Below, in pieces: positions 50,820 through 62,500 of a DNA stretch of 64,000 nt. The notes beneath the pieces were generated by a model. That model did not search any database. It had not been told where the DNA came from and was given only the letters and a program-made list of their open reading frames with translations. Origin of the DNA: Onchocerca lupi (taxonomy: Eukaryota; Nematoda; Chromadorea; Rhabditida; Onchocercidae); the NCBI GenBank assembly GCA_028564675.1, contig JAOVVO010000131.1, positions 1-64,000 on the forward strand. The letters run 5' to 3'. A program made the position numbers and the translations under genes. How positions within the stretch are numbered: the first letter of the stretch is position 1; every line of letters starts with the position of its first letter.

Positions 50820-51259
50820 GTCAGTGTAGGAGAAGTAATCGATCATTTGTAGCAAGAAAATTCCACAACCCAACTGAGTTTAGATAAAACAGTTCGGCAC
50901 CGAAAGCGAAGTCCAAGAAAGAAAAATAACAGAGACTAAAGTTATGAATTTAAGCAACAATAGAAAATTTGGTAAAATGTGACGCATGCGACAAGCAATT
51001 CAGATTTCGATGCAGACCGCAACTTCATATGAGAAAATACTGAAATGAGAGAAGATCGTTCAAATGCAATCATTGCAGCAAAGATTTCAAAAACAGCGGT
51101 TGCATTCGAATCAAAGACCATTGGAATGTAAAAAAATGTGCTTATGATTCAAACGATCTGGCTATCTGTAAAAACATGAAGCGAAACACACAGACAAACG
51201 AGAGATTAGATGGAAAAAAATTGAAGAGCGAAAAGTCTGGAGAAAGAGGAGGGATATAA
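50820..51259 (+). pseudogene. C2H2 zinc-finger pseudogene
   Basis: The frame from 50972 reads KCDACDKQFRFRCRPQLHM, a first finger (C-x2-C ... H) whose second His position reads Tyr. After an in-frame TGA at 51041-51043 it continues NERRSFKCNHCSKDFKNSG then KDHWNVKKC, a second, damaged finger joined by a worn TGERP-type linker. It ends in TAA at 51257-51259. No introns are needed. It looks like a retroposed or captured zinc-finger transcription-factor fragment and is not translatable as one protein. It begins about 430 bp beyond the last recognisable Helitron Rep piece, on the other strand. Confidence 0.6.
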
Positions 51260-51420
51260 GAACAAGCAACCAACATCTCAGAGGCTGGAAATCGACAGAC
51301 ATAAAGTATACTGAACTCTTCTACCTGAAAATAATGATGATGAGATGGAAGTCTAGGCATCTCTACGAAAAGAAGTGAGAAAGGAGATCTTTAAATGCCG
51401 GTTGAGCCAATGGAAGCAAA

Positions 51421-51690
51421 GTCCTGACAAGAAAACGATATTTCTTTTCTTGCGAAAATATCAAATTGTTATGGTTCAATGGAAATAGTGATAACAATAT
51501 TTTGAAACTACTTTTAATTGAATATATAATTAAATAATAATTTTTTTAAAAATAATAATATATAATTAAATAGTAATTGAATATATAATTTTATAAAATC
51601 AATATTCCCATATTTATTAACTATCAACATTATTGTTTCTGGTCATTTCATAGAAGATTTATTGATGATTCTACACATCATGCATGTCTA
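51421..51690. repeat. Dispersed repeat, copy A
   Basis: Starts CCTGACAAGAAAACGATATT, continues with GTGATAACAATATTTTGAAA and TTAATTGAATATATAATTAA, then a tail with TTCTGGT and ATTTATTGATG. The same order of segments is found at 59075-59275. It includes AT-rich micro-duplications (51515-51600). Confidence 0.65.
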
Positions 51691-51705
51691 AGCATTCGTT
51701 TTCAA

Positions 51706-51840
51706 TCCATATAAATTAAAAATGTAAATGTTCCTAATAACATTATTATTTCCCACATAACTTTGCAAGTTCTTCACCGATTACTTTCAAAATTTTAACA
51801 CAATTGCATTTGAATAGACGCATGTTTTCAAATAGATATA
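51706..51840 (+). mobile_element. Helitron 5'-end-like segment
   Basis: TCCATATAAATTAAAAATG preceded by A, followed by GCAAGTTCTTCACCGATTAC and CACAATTGCATTTGAATAGA. It parallels the first 110 bp of the 162-bp element at 29996. A 7-bp-arm hairpin (ACCTGTC/GACAGGT, about 51859-51880) lies downstream, but no CTAG end follows at once, so the 3' limit is unknown. Confidence 0.5.
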
Positions 51841-51880
51841 CCTACTTATTTTTCTAACCTGTCATATCTGGGACAGGTAA

Positions 51881-54800
51881 AAGTGAGCGGACTGAACATT
51901 ATTTGAAAACATATATAATGTCTTGCAAGTATTATCAAATTCACAATTAAGTAGATATTTAATACATCATGATGGTCGAAATTCGATCCAAAATCTCTTT
52001 TTTTTTTAAAATAAGAACTGTATTCTCAGAGAAAAAGTTTCAAAATTTGCATTTATTTGAAGATTTAAAGATGGGATAGGCAATTAATATGCAAAACATC
52101 ATGCATTTCAACGATATTTCTTAATTATGTGATGAAATGTATCTCATCGCAACCGAGATTCTGAAGAATTCAATGCAAATTTTATATTGCTTATTTCTGT
52201 TAAATACACTGAACTAAATGAATTGAGTAATATTCACAAAAACTTACTTGACAAGATTGAAAATAGGATTTGGCATTACTTAGCAATTCTAAGCATTCAT
52301 TAAATATGAGGAGCGACCAAAAAAGTAGTAAGCCAAAGTTTCGTTTTTTTCGTTATATCTTTTAGGACCGAAATATAATTCATATGAAGTACTCTTAAGA
52401 GAATTTTAGAAATAATGAATAAAAATCGCGACTCAATTTAGTTGCAAATAAAAATGATGTTTTCCATCATTTCCAACTCATTTGTTGCTTCAGTTATTGA
52501 AATTTCATCTCGCAATTCGGAATTACTCTGAAAGAATGGTGTAGTTACAGCAAGAAAATCATTATGGCGATAATATATCCCTTAGAACATTTCGAGATGG
52601 ATTATAGTCTATCATATTTACTGTCTATAAGCCTCAAATTCAACAGCTCTTGCAGAATCTTTCAACTGTCTAAAATTATTCGCATTCATTTTCATGCATA
52701 GATCAGATTAAATTTTTAAAAAATTGGCGAAAAGTGATATTAAATAAGTCGAAAGATTTGATAGAGAAATATTTTTTCCCAAAATAATATCAAACTGTTC
52801 TTCATATCTTTTTACTCCCTAATGCCTCTCTATTTGTTGTGTTGAGGAAAGGTAATTTCATAGAATATGCGATGTTTGCGTAATTTGATGTGATTCACAG
52901 AAGTCGTTCCAAATATTCAGATTTCTGTTTTATTTTTTGGGTCATACTAATAAACCTGCGATGTCTTATCGGTAGACGTTTGTTTACCATAAGTTATTGA
53001 CCATTTCATTCAAAATATTTGCAAGAAAAATTTTCTTTTCAATCATTTAATATTTAAACTTTAAATAGCGCAATATACAACAATGTAAGCTAATCGAAAT
53101 GAGATATTCCACCGTAATTTTGATAATTGTTTTTGAATTTCGGACATCAAAATTGACATATCTTACTAAAATTAGATAAATAGAATATTTTTTGAGACTT
53201 TTATAAAGCTGGTATAATGCAGCAAACCAAAAAATTACTTCAGAATTTGGAAACATAAAGTTATATTATGAAAATGCTATTTAATGAAAGTTGAACACAG
53301 AATATTATTTGCCAGAATGTGTCAATATTATTTAGTACTATTATAAATAATACCATATACTGGTCTGAATGGGAATTACGCTTTCGAATAAAACATTTTT
53401 CTATATTATTGACATCATTAGGGCAATTAAAAATTTCGATTCTCATTCTCTCCGAATGACTAATATATCCACAACAAACTTAATTACCGTTTATTCTCAC
53501 TGATCGCAAATTCATCTATTGTGAGGATTTATAAAAAAAAGATCAAGGAATGTATTGATTGCTTCAAATTCTTTTTCTTCAATTTTAGAATAAAAATCTG
53601 ATTCAATTCCGAAAATTTTCAATTACCATTCCTTAACCAAAATGCCTCAATTTTTTCCTTTTTTTTTTTTGAATGCATGTAATTTCTTTGCATTTCTTCG
53701 CATTTTAATTTTTACTTTACAAGGATTGCTCGTGCCTTTATTTCTATTTTATTTATTTAATCCATTTGAATGGCATCTAAAAATATCTGTAATTAACGAT
53801 CTTGTTTGTGCATATTTTCATTAGTTTTCTCTCAAATATCAAAAATTTTTTTTTCTTAAAACTTTAGTGCAAAAAACCATTTCATATTAGATCATTTCAT
53901 ATTAAAAGCCATTTCATATTAGATCATTGATGATTTCGCTGATTTGTTGATAAAACGTTCAAAACAAATTAATAACAAAATACTTGAAAAATTAATTTCT
54001 GCATATCACACAAAATAATATTTCTTCCCACTTGAATGATCAATAAATGTCAAAAGTTGGCTGATCGCTATTAATTCAATTGTTGTCCTATCGATTTTTT
54101 TAAATGAAAATTTCGTTTTCTACATTTTAATGTTTCTTTCCATTTCTGTCATTTCACTTTTTGATGGAAAGTTGCAGGTAAATATATCAGAAGCAATTTT
54201 TGTTTTATTTTCAACTTCTTATTAGCTTTTTTATAAATATCTTGGAGAAGTTCGCTTTTGTTTTACAATTTCAGATATTTCTTGCTATTGAAGTATATTT
54301 AGAATTATTTAAATACTTGTGCTGTTGTCATGGAGTTGATCATTCCTTCCTTTATAGATGATTTTTACGAGAAAGGTCAATCTTTCTTTGATCTTTGGTC
54401 ATGGCATAATGCTTATCGAATTTCTTAAGTTCATTTTCAATTATCGCTTTCTACCCTTTCATGAGAGATGAAATGAACTGAAATCTGTCAAATTCCCACC
54501 TTTCTACCTTTTTTAACAGTAAAATCATCAATTATCTTTTCGTTAAATATGATAGTAAGAACAAAATGAGCATTTATTAAAATATTTTGATTAATGGCAC
54601 AATTGTCAATTATTCTTTGTTTCAACAAGAATCATCAGTCCCGTGAGCTTTGACATAACAAATACCAGGAAAGGCCATTAACATATCATGTAAATGTGTG
54701 CAGAAGCGATTTTCCTTTTATCTGATTTGAAAATCTTCGCAATGCCTAGTACAATCTTCAAATTATTTACGTTATTTGTAGGACAAATCTCTCGTTGATA

Positions 54801-56129
54801 ACTGTGATGGCGTACATTTATTCACCTAATTTTGCATATATTATATAACTATTTTGGGAAAAAATTCCTAAATTTCTATTTTATGAACGCGTTTGCATAA
54901 AAATTATCTTATTCTTATAAAGTTCTCTTCTTTAACTTTAAAAAAAAACTCGATGTTTTGTTCTCATTTAGTATATTTAAATGTGGAAATTAAACTTTGT
55001 TTGGCTTTTAATTTCAACATTCATTGATAATATTCAAATCATTTGAACTTACCATTCTTTCATTACTTAAATTAAATTTCGAAAATCATACATTACAAAT
55101 TTTAATAAATTATTTTAAATATCATATTTTAAAGTGCCTAAGAGCGGAAATGTAAGATTAGTTCGGAAGAAAAATTTCTGAATAAGTTATAATTGGTAGA
55201 GATAATTTCACACTTTGGAAATTAGTTATAATTAAATGTTCGTAAATATTATTAGATGAGTTATGGAAATTACAAAATTCAGTCATAATACTGTATGTAA
55301 TATGACTAAATATTCAATTCAATTTTTCAAAAGATGATTATCTTAGAAAAGTTTAATATGTTACTGATAACAATCATCATGAATTTCTCTCAAGAGACCC
55401 AAGAAATCAATTAAATTTACAAATTTAACAAATTTCTTTTTTCCTAATAGACTGGTTGCTAGTATTGAGTTCTCTTCAAATCTAGATACTGCTCTATGCG
55501 ATTTCTCGGTGATTTGATCACTACGATAAATGCATTTATAGGAATGACTTGACATTTCTAATTAAAATTTGCTTCTAATCCATAATACCGTATAACTCTA
55601 AACATATGCACATGTATGCAGATTAAAATGCATGAAAACTTGCATATACACGTAGTTATAAATGCAAAAATAAATTGCATGCATGGCATGCATATGCATG
55701 CACATGAATGGTATCCATTCGCACTTGTACCTTTATTCGTATTGAAATTCTGAAAAGGTTGATTTCAACTTTTCTGAATAATTTTTCACCATCCCAACCG
55801 AACGACGAACGACAAATTACTTTTTTTCGATCACTTTGAGAAAATATTATCCCTTTCCCTCTTTTACAATTGTTACGGATTTGTCGATGTTTCTAATGAT
55901 TTAAGTGATTGGAAAACAAAAATAAAAAATTTCCATCGTTCTTTTTTGTTCATTTTGCTAATAAACTTAATATTAATTTCATTATTATTCGAATCATTGT
56001 TAATCTCTAATTTTAATCCTTAGTTTCACAATAGTATATTTTCCACTTCATTGTTAAGTTTTACTTTTACATTGGTAAATTTAGTTCACAACTTTTTGCA
56101 CAAATTAATGTTGTTATTTGCATAAAAAA
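51881..56129. other. Noncoding AT-rich DNA
   Basis: No supported gene. Minor features are an imperfect triple repeat of CATTTCATATTAGAT-type units (about 53878-53930) and a TGCATG-rich patch (55629-55700). Open frames here are short, low-complexity, and lack splice support. Confidence 0.5.
53878..53930. repeat. Short imperfect tandem repeat, three CATTTCATATTA units
   Basis: CATTTCATATTA occurs three times within about 50 bp, with short variable spacers (GATCATT and AAAAGC types). Confidence 0.75.
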
Positions 56130-56340
56130 GCATAAAGCCAAATTATTTCCTGTTTTTATGCTTGCTAGGAATTTATCTACAAATTTTAATTCAAAATTCG
56201 AACAGTCGATTTCTTAGAATCGGCCCGAAACATTTCGTTTAAGAAGTCGATCGCTCGAGTTTTGAATTAAAATTTTCGAAATTTATGAATAGATTCTTAG
56301 TAAGCATATAAAAATGGAGAACAATTTGACTTTATTTTGC
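56130..56340. repeat. Long imperfect inverted repeat (fold-back, MITE-like)
   Basis: The left arm runs from GCATAAAGCCAAATTATTTCC through TTTTTATGCTTGCTAG and AAATTTTAATTCAAAATTCGA to GTCGATTTCTT. The right arm repeats these in reverse complement (AAGAAGTCGAT, TTTGAATTAAAATTTT, CTTAGTAAGCATATAAAAA, CAATTTGACTTTATTTTGC). Arms are about 90-100 bp with scattered mismatches and a central spacer around 56216-56240. Confidence 0.75.
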
Positions 56341-56968
56341 TCTATACTCAATGAATTTGAAGAAAGTAAATGAATGTTTTCAGTATCTAAATATTCTTAT
56401 TTAATTGCCAATGCTAAATATTATCAATGTTTAAAAATCGATCATATCTTTTGTATATTTATAACTTGCAATCAATGACTAAAATTTAAAATAATATCGC
56501 CGAAACTTTTCAAAGTTTCGTGGAAATAGAATCTCTTAACGAGCATATAATTCCCAGAAGAAATATTCTTTTTCTGACAATTTCTTTGATACTACTATCA
56601 CTTTTTTTATTCAATTTAAAGGGAAGAATTTGATGGAGTAAATTTGGTACTTATAAGTTCTTTTTTTTTTCTTACCCATTTTAAATGCAATAATAACTAT
56701 TGCGAATCGCATAAATTTTATTTTCCAATATATTTTTCATGATGACCGATAGAACTTCATAATCGTTTATGACTACATTCACCGCGGATGACAAATATGA
56801 AATGATGGGTTAATGTAGAGGTACTTTAACCAGGATTGTTCACTTTCCATCCTTCTGTTGTTGTTTTAGAATTTTCTAAATGATTCAAACTCCTAATTGA
56901 CTTTATTAAACATACTCCTGAATTTTCTACTTGATGGCAAAATTTAATTCTCAGCTTAGTATATGTTT

Positions 56969-56973
<5 letters not shown>

Positions 56974-57003
<30 letters not shown>
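56974..57003. repeat. Poly-A tract, 30 bp
   Basis: An uninterrupted A run. It could mark an old retroposed insertion or simple slippage; no coding sequence precedes it on the plus strand. Confidence 0.85.
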
Positions 57004-57005
<2 letters not shown>

Positions 57006-59074
57006 AATTTAATTTAATTTTTAGTTTTTTAATTCTTTTTTTCTCACTTTTTAGTATAATTTAAGGAACTAAAATGAATACAATTGTGATTAACAATTAG
57101 ATCTAATAGAAGCCACTTGAAATTTTTTAGACAGTAAATAATTTAGCAAACTTAACCCATTGTTACTTCACTATGGAATTGACTGGATAGTTGTATATTT
57201 ATACAAATCGATAAACTAGGATTAGACAAGTTCATTTTTGTGCACTTTAAATCAACTTGTGTTCTTTTTTTTTCTTTTTGAATAAATTGTTTTACATATT
57301 CAAAATGACATATAATGCAGCAAAACTGCTCTTTTTCACAACTTTTGGTATTTGACAAAAATTGCATGCAGTGATAAGATAGATAGATCTTCGATTTCAT
57401 ATTTTTCCCAATGTTAAACAATAAAATGAAAAAAAAGAATTCTTGTAGCTAAAAAAAGAAAAGAAAATTTAGCGACAAATTAGGTCATCATACAAATCCA
57501 TCCCCGCTGCATATCAGGTCAAAGTCTATATGATCACATCAATATCTTTTTAGCTCTTTCGTGAGCCTGACATTTTTGAATTTATACTAATTTTCGGCAA
57601 TTCACAACTTTTTCTTGCATTCTTTTCAAGAAGAAAAATATTTGGAAGATTTGCGCCAGTATTCATGCATTGTTTTGAAGAAGCCCGCATATTCTTCTGA
57701 AATTGGATTCCATTTCATGTAACCTTTATTCGTTTTATTTCGCCATCATTTATTAGCTATCGAGGATAACTGTTTTTATAAAACTGCAATGTGATACTTG
57801 TAATGTGATGCTTTTAGTATTCTTAATTAATTAATTAATTTAAAATTCTTCATTCTGTTGTATATTGCTAAATTATTTATTTCAGTTATTGCAATCAATG
57901 TGGAATATTTCATACTGTTTAAATTCATATGAATCTATTGGTTTTTTTTTTTCAGCGATAAACATTACTTCAAAGAAATTTTTTTTAGATGTTTGAAAAT
58001 GAAGTTTTTTGCTATGAATTCTTGTTTGCAATGCTACAACAGATATAATTACTTTCTTCGGAATCGTCTTCTCTTTTCTTTCCATCCGTAATTTTTCATA
58101 ATTGCTCGAGGATAATAATAATAATTCGTTTTCTTCTCTCTCTACGAATCTCCATAGCAGCAGGTGGCAATTTTCGAATAATTCAATGGTTCCATCCTTT
58201 TTCATAAAATGCATAATCCTTTATTTTTTATTTTTTTTTTTGAAGTATAATTACGAATGTCTATTACTTACTGATAAAAGTTGGAAAAAAAAAAAGTTGC
58301 TGATACAACCATAAATTTTAAATCATTTTTACTTTTTTTAGAAGTTTGAATTTCCTCACTTCCCCTTTCATCTTAAAAAAATTGTCTGATATTAGATTCC
58401 TTGATATTAGAATTCTACGATATCGAGATTTTCATCGCTAAGCTATCGGCTATGTAATCAACCTATTATATTGGGATTAATCCATATCGCTGTTCGGTAT
58501 AAAACTCTTTCTAAAAATGTTCACTGTCTCTTCTAAAGTTGTAATCAATTATTGGAAGATAAATAATTAAGCATTATCATGATTAAAATTAGCTTAAGAT
58601 TATCAATATCATGATTAAGCATTAAATTTCTTCATTTCATTGTCGACCTATATAATTTCTAAGAATAATGTATCATCAGCTTGAGATACGATGTGAATAA
58701 ATCGGCTGTTTACATCTTATTAATGTTTCTGTTATAATTTGCAAAATTCCAAAAAATTTTGAATACTTACTTTATTAATCAACTTGTAATAATCACCATT
58801 TTTGTTATCAGCCAAATGTTTTCTAAATACATCCAAAAATTGAATCAAAAATAATCTCGAACATATTCTTTCAATTAATTGTATTATCTTGAAAATTATT
58901 GATAATTTTTATCAGCAATTAGATAAACGAAATATTTGCATCAAAAAAAAAAATTGATCAAAAAAAATAGTTCTTTTAATCTTTGCAGTATCCTAATAAT
59001 ATTTCTTAACAGTTTTTATCAAACTCAATAAGCTAAATTATAGAAAAAGACGAAATTTTTGGAAATTTCACAAT
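57004..59074. other. Noncoding AT-rich DNA
   Basis: The two longest frames (57152-57421 and 57882-58214, both minus, 89 and 110 codons) show biased composition and no motif or splice context. I see no gene here. Confidence 0.45.
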
Positions 59075-59275
59075 CTTGACAAGAAAACGATATTTCTTTT
59101 TTTGGAAGAATACTTAATCATTATGATTTAATAGATGGAGTGATAACAATATTTTTGAAATTATTTTTGATTGAATATATGTTTAAAAAAAAAAATCAAT
59201 ATATTACATTATCAATTATCACCAGAATTATTCCTGGTAATGCATTCATTCATTGAAATGATTTATTAATGTTGG
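59075..59275. repeat. Dispersed repeat, copy B
   Basis: Second copy of the element at 51421-51690: CTTGACAAGAAAACGATATT, then GTGATAACAATATTTTTGAAA, TTGATTGAATATATG, and a tail with TATCAATTAT, TTCCTGGT and GATTTATTAATG. It is in the same orientation, 7.65 kb from copy A. Confidence 0.65.
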
Positions 59276-59487
59276 AGTAACGATGTACTTGGCCCTGAAA
59301 AGCTATCCTAAAATGTTAGGGTCAAATCATTTCGTTTCATCATCCATTTGATTTTTAGTTATTCATGCGATACGACAAGAAAGGGAGAAATTTATGATAG
59401 CAATTCTGGATTACGATTTCCTGGTATCCATGCCAACAATGGTTATCCATTTGCAATTGTCAATTTATTGCTGCTCCAGGTATTCGA

Positions 59488-59490
<3 letters not shown>

Positions 59491-59520
<30 letters not shown>
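59491..59520. repeat. (AT)n microsatellite, 15 units
   Basis: An uninterrupted AT run of 30 bp, seen directly. Confidence 0.95.
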
Positions 59521-59523
<3 letters not shown>

Positions 59524-62500
59524 CCTGTAGAGAATTCATGTGAATTAAAATTTAAAATTGTAACTATCATAAGTGATGGTGTTGAATCATTTCTGCTATG
59601 ATTGGATATAAGTAATATTCTGATACATAGATAGATATTGTAAATCGTTGCATTTGAATCATGCAAATCCCTCTCAAACATTAGTCTTTCTTACTCAATC
59701 ATTTTCTTAATTTGATCGCAATATATTGCGAAAAAGTTGCTTTCTCAATCAGTTTGTATGTAATAATTGACAAGAATGATGAAAGTGACTTAATGTTAGG
59801 TAAATATGAACAAATGGAAAATTGTCGCATTCTCAAATAAGGGCAAATACATATAGTAAACATTTTTGTCCCTTTCTATGAATCGTTTTTGTTTGAATAT
59901 TTCAAAGTGACATAAAGTTTCGCTTAAAAATTCAATTTTTGAGCATTTTTGACTTTTAAATATGATTAAATAAGAAAGAAATCATTTGAAATTTTTTTCT
60001 TATCTCATTTCTATCTTCAATTTTCTCTATTATTGAGTTTGGTATCTCAAAGTTGATTGTCATTTATATGACATTCATACTTCCTTTTCTAATAGATTCT
60101 GAGAAAATTTGACGGGATTTATTTTTATGAAATTTATTGCGATTGATTTATTTCATGAGATACCGATCGTTTTTAGCTAATGCTTCAGAAGTTGTACCAG
60201 TATAAAAGCAATTCAGATAGATTTTACTTGCTTGAACTTAGCATCATAATCTAACAGTATTTTCTTCTGATTTCATTCCTCTCATTCCTTTTTACAATCT
60301 TTCGCTCTTTTTTATTGAAAATCTAAAGTTTTTATTGTAAATCTAAGATTTATTGAAAATCTAAAACTTTACTTATTGAAAATTTAAGTCGTTGTCAGTT
60401 AAGTTTAAGCTGATAATTTAGGATGACGTTGAGCATATGTAGCTGATAATTTCATAAATTTATAATCTTATTCAAAAAATTTTGGAGTAGAATTTCTTCC
60501 AAAAGAATGAAACAAATTTATCATTCACTTCATATCATTCATATTCTAGTAAGCCTAATCAGATTTACTAATACCTGGAAATGCTTAGCTATTAATTCGA
60601 TTTCGTATTTAGAAGATTGAAATTTTTCTTAAATTTTCAAATGATTCTTGCTACATAATTGTGCTGAAAAAAAAATCCAAAAATCTAGTTAAATCGATCA
60701 GTACATTTATGAAATTTTGATTCATATAATCTATTCATGGAGAGCTCTTTCTTTATCTTATATATAACAAATGCTAATAGAGGAATGAATCTTAGTAATT
60801 TTAAATCCGAATAATCTGAATAATGAATCCGAATCCAAATAATTTATAATAGATAACCGAAGGTTGAGAAGATATTTAGTTGGAATGTAATCGATGATAT
60901 ATTCTGCGATATTCTCTCATTTATCATCAATTCTTATCAAGCATTAAATTAAATTGGATAAATTCATATAATTGCATTTGTCTCATTTAGGCAATATTTG
61001 CGAAGTCAGATTCCAAGCAAATATTTTTTTCACGACAAATTCCAACGATTAGAGATTCCAAGGAAATAGCAACGATACGTACAAGTTAAAATATGTTTTT
61101 ATGACAAATTCCGAGTGGAATGTTCGAAAATTCGTTGTTTAAAAAGATACCAAAATTCTAAACTATTCTTGAAGTCATTTAAAAAAAGCAACTGACACTT
61201 AAAGAGCAATTTTTTCTCTTTTTGCAATTGTAAAGCACTTTGCACAATTCAGAATATTGAAGAGGAAGTGATATAAAGTGAAATTCATAAATCATTTGCA
61301 ATTTTGATTCTAAACTATTTCATTCAGTTGTCAATCACTTTTTTTAGCTAATCATTTAGTCAAACCGTTCATTGCAAACTAATAATAATTTTCATTGGAA
61401 AAGCAGACAAAAAAAAAAAACTTTTCGTCCAAAAAAAGGTTTGAAAATATTTCATTTCACTTTTTTCTTCCTCTTTTTTTTTTTTGAAACTTTGTTATCT
61501 TTGTTAAAAATCAACTATATTATTTTTGCCACCAATTTTTCCTTTTTTTCTCCATTTTTTCTCCTTCGCTCTTTTTTTCCCTTTTTTAAAATTTTTTTTA
61601 ACAAGCTTTTTAATGGCTGTAAATTTGCAAACTTAGCTGGAAGCTAAGCATCAATCTACGTCTGAAAGTGTCTGAAAGCTTAGTTTTTATTGTTCATCTA
61701 TTCATCCAAATTTATCAATATTTTTGCTTAATCAATATACTGATAAATAAGATTATTATATGTCTTGACAGCATCTATGTTGTCACTTTTTTTTCTTTTC
61801 AAAAATTGTTTTTTGTTTATCACTTTAAATAAAATTCAAAATTTTAGAAAATAGAATGAAATCTGTTTTTAAATATAATACTTGAAATTTGTAATGAGTT
61901 TATAAATTTAATTAATTAATTTATAATTTGAATGTCGAAAAAAGCATCTAACTAAATTTGAATTGAAAAGATAAAAGATTCAAAACAAACAATCAGGTTA
62001 ATGAAAGTTTTTCATTAACAAAATTAGAACGAAAATACAGATATCATTATCGACGAGTGAAATCTCGTTGACAGATAATGGAAAGGTGGGGATACAGGTA
62101 AGAAGTTGCAATAAATAAAATGATCTGATAAGAAGGGAAATTAATGAAAAATGTCAATAATGAGAATTGCATTTTAAAATTGAATTTTCCCGATAAAATT
62201 TAAATTTGATCATGAAAACTGACATGAAAAGTGAAGTGTATACATTTTTAAAATCATTATCAGTAATCAGTGATTTATTTGCAGTATGAGAGATTTCAGT
62301 TCAGATTATTGGATTTAGAAAAATTACGATACACTGATTGTAATTTGATTCATGATGATAACTAACGCAACAATGTAATTGTTTGTAATTTGGATTTTAA
62401 ATTATTATCAATCAGTAATTATAATGATCTATAGGACTATATTTCATCTTGTATTTTTTAACTGCATTTAGATCTCTCTTATGAATATTTAAAAAATATT

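Noticed and set aside
52306..52350. Possible mariner-like terminal repeat (GAGCGACCAAAAAAGTAGT)
   Set aside because: Only one end-like sequence is visible, with no matching inverted end or transposase.
57882..58214. 110-codon minus-strand frame
   Set aside because: No motif, no promoter or splice support, overlaps simple T/A tracts.
61372..61647. 91-codon frame
   Set aside because: Translation of long A and T tracts; Phe/Lys runs only.
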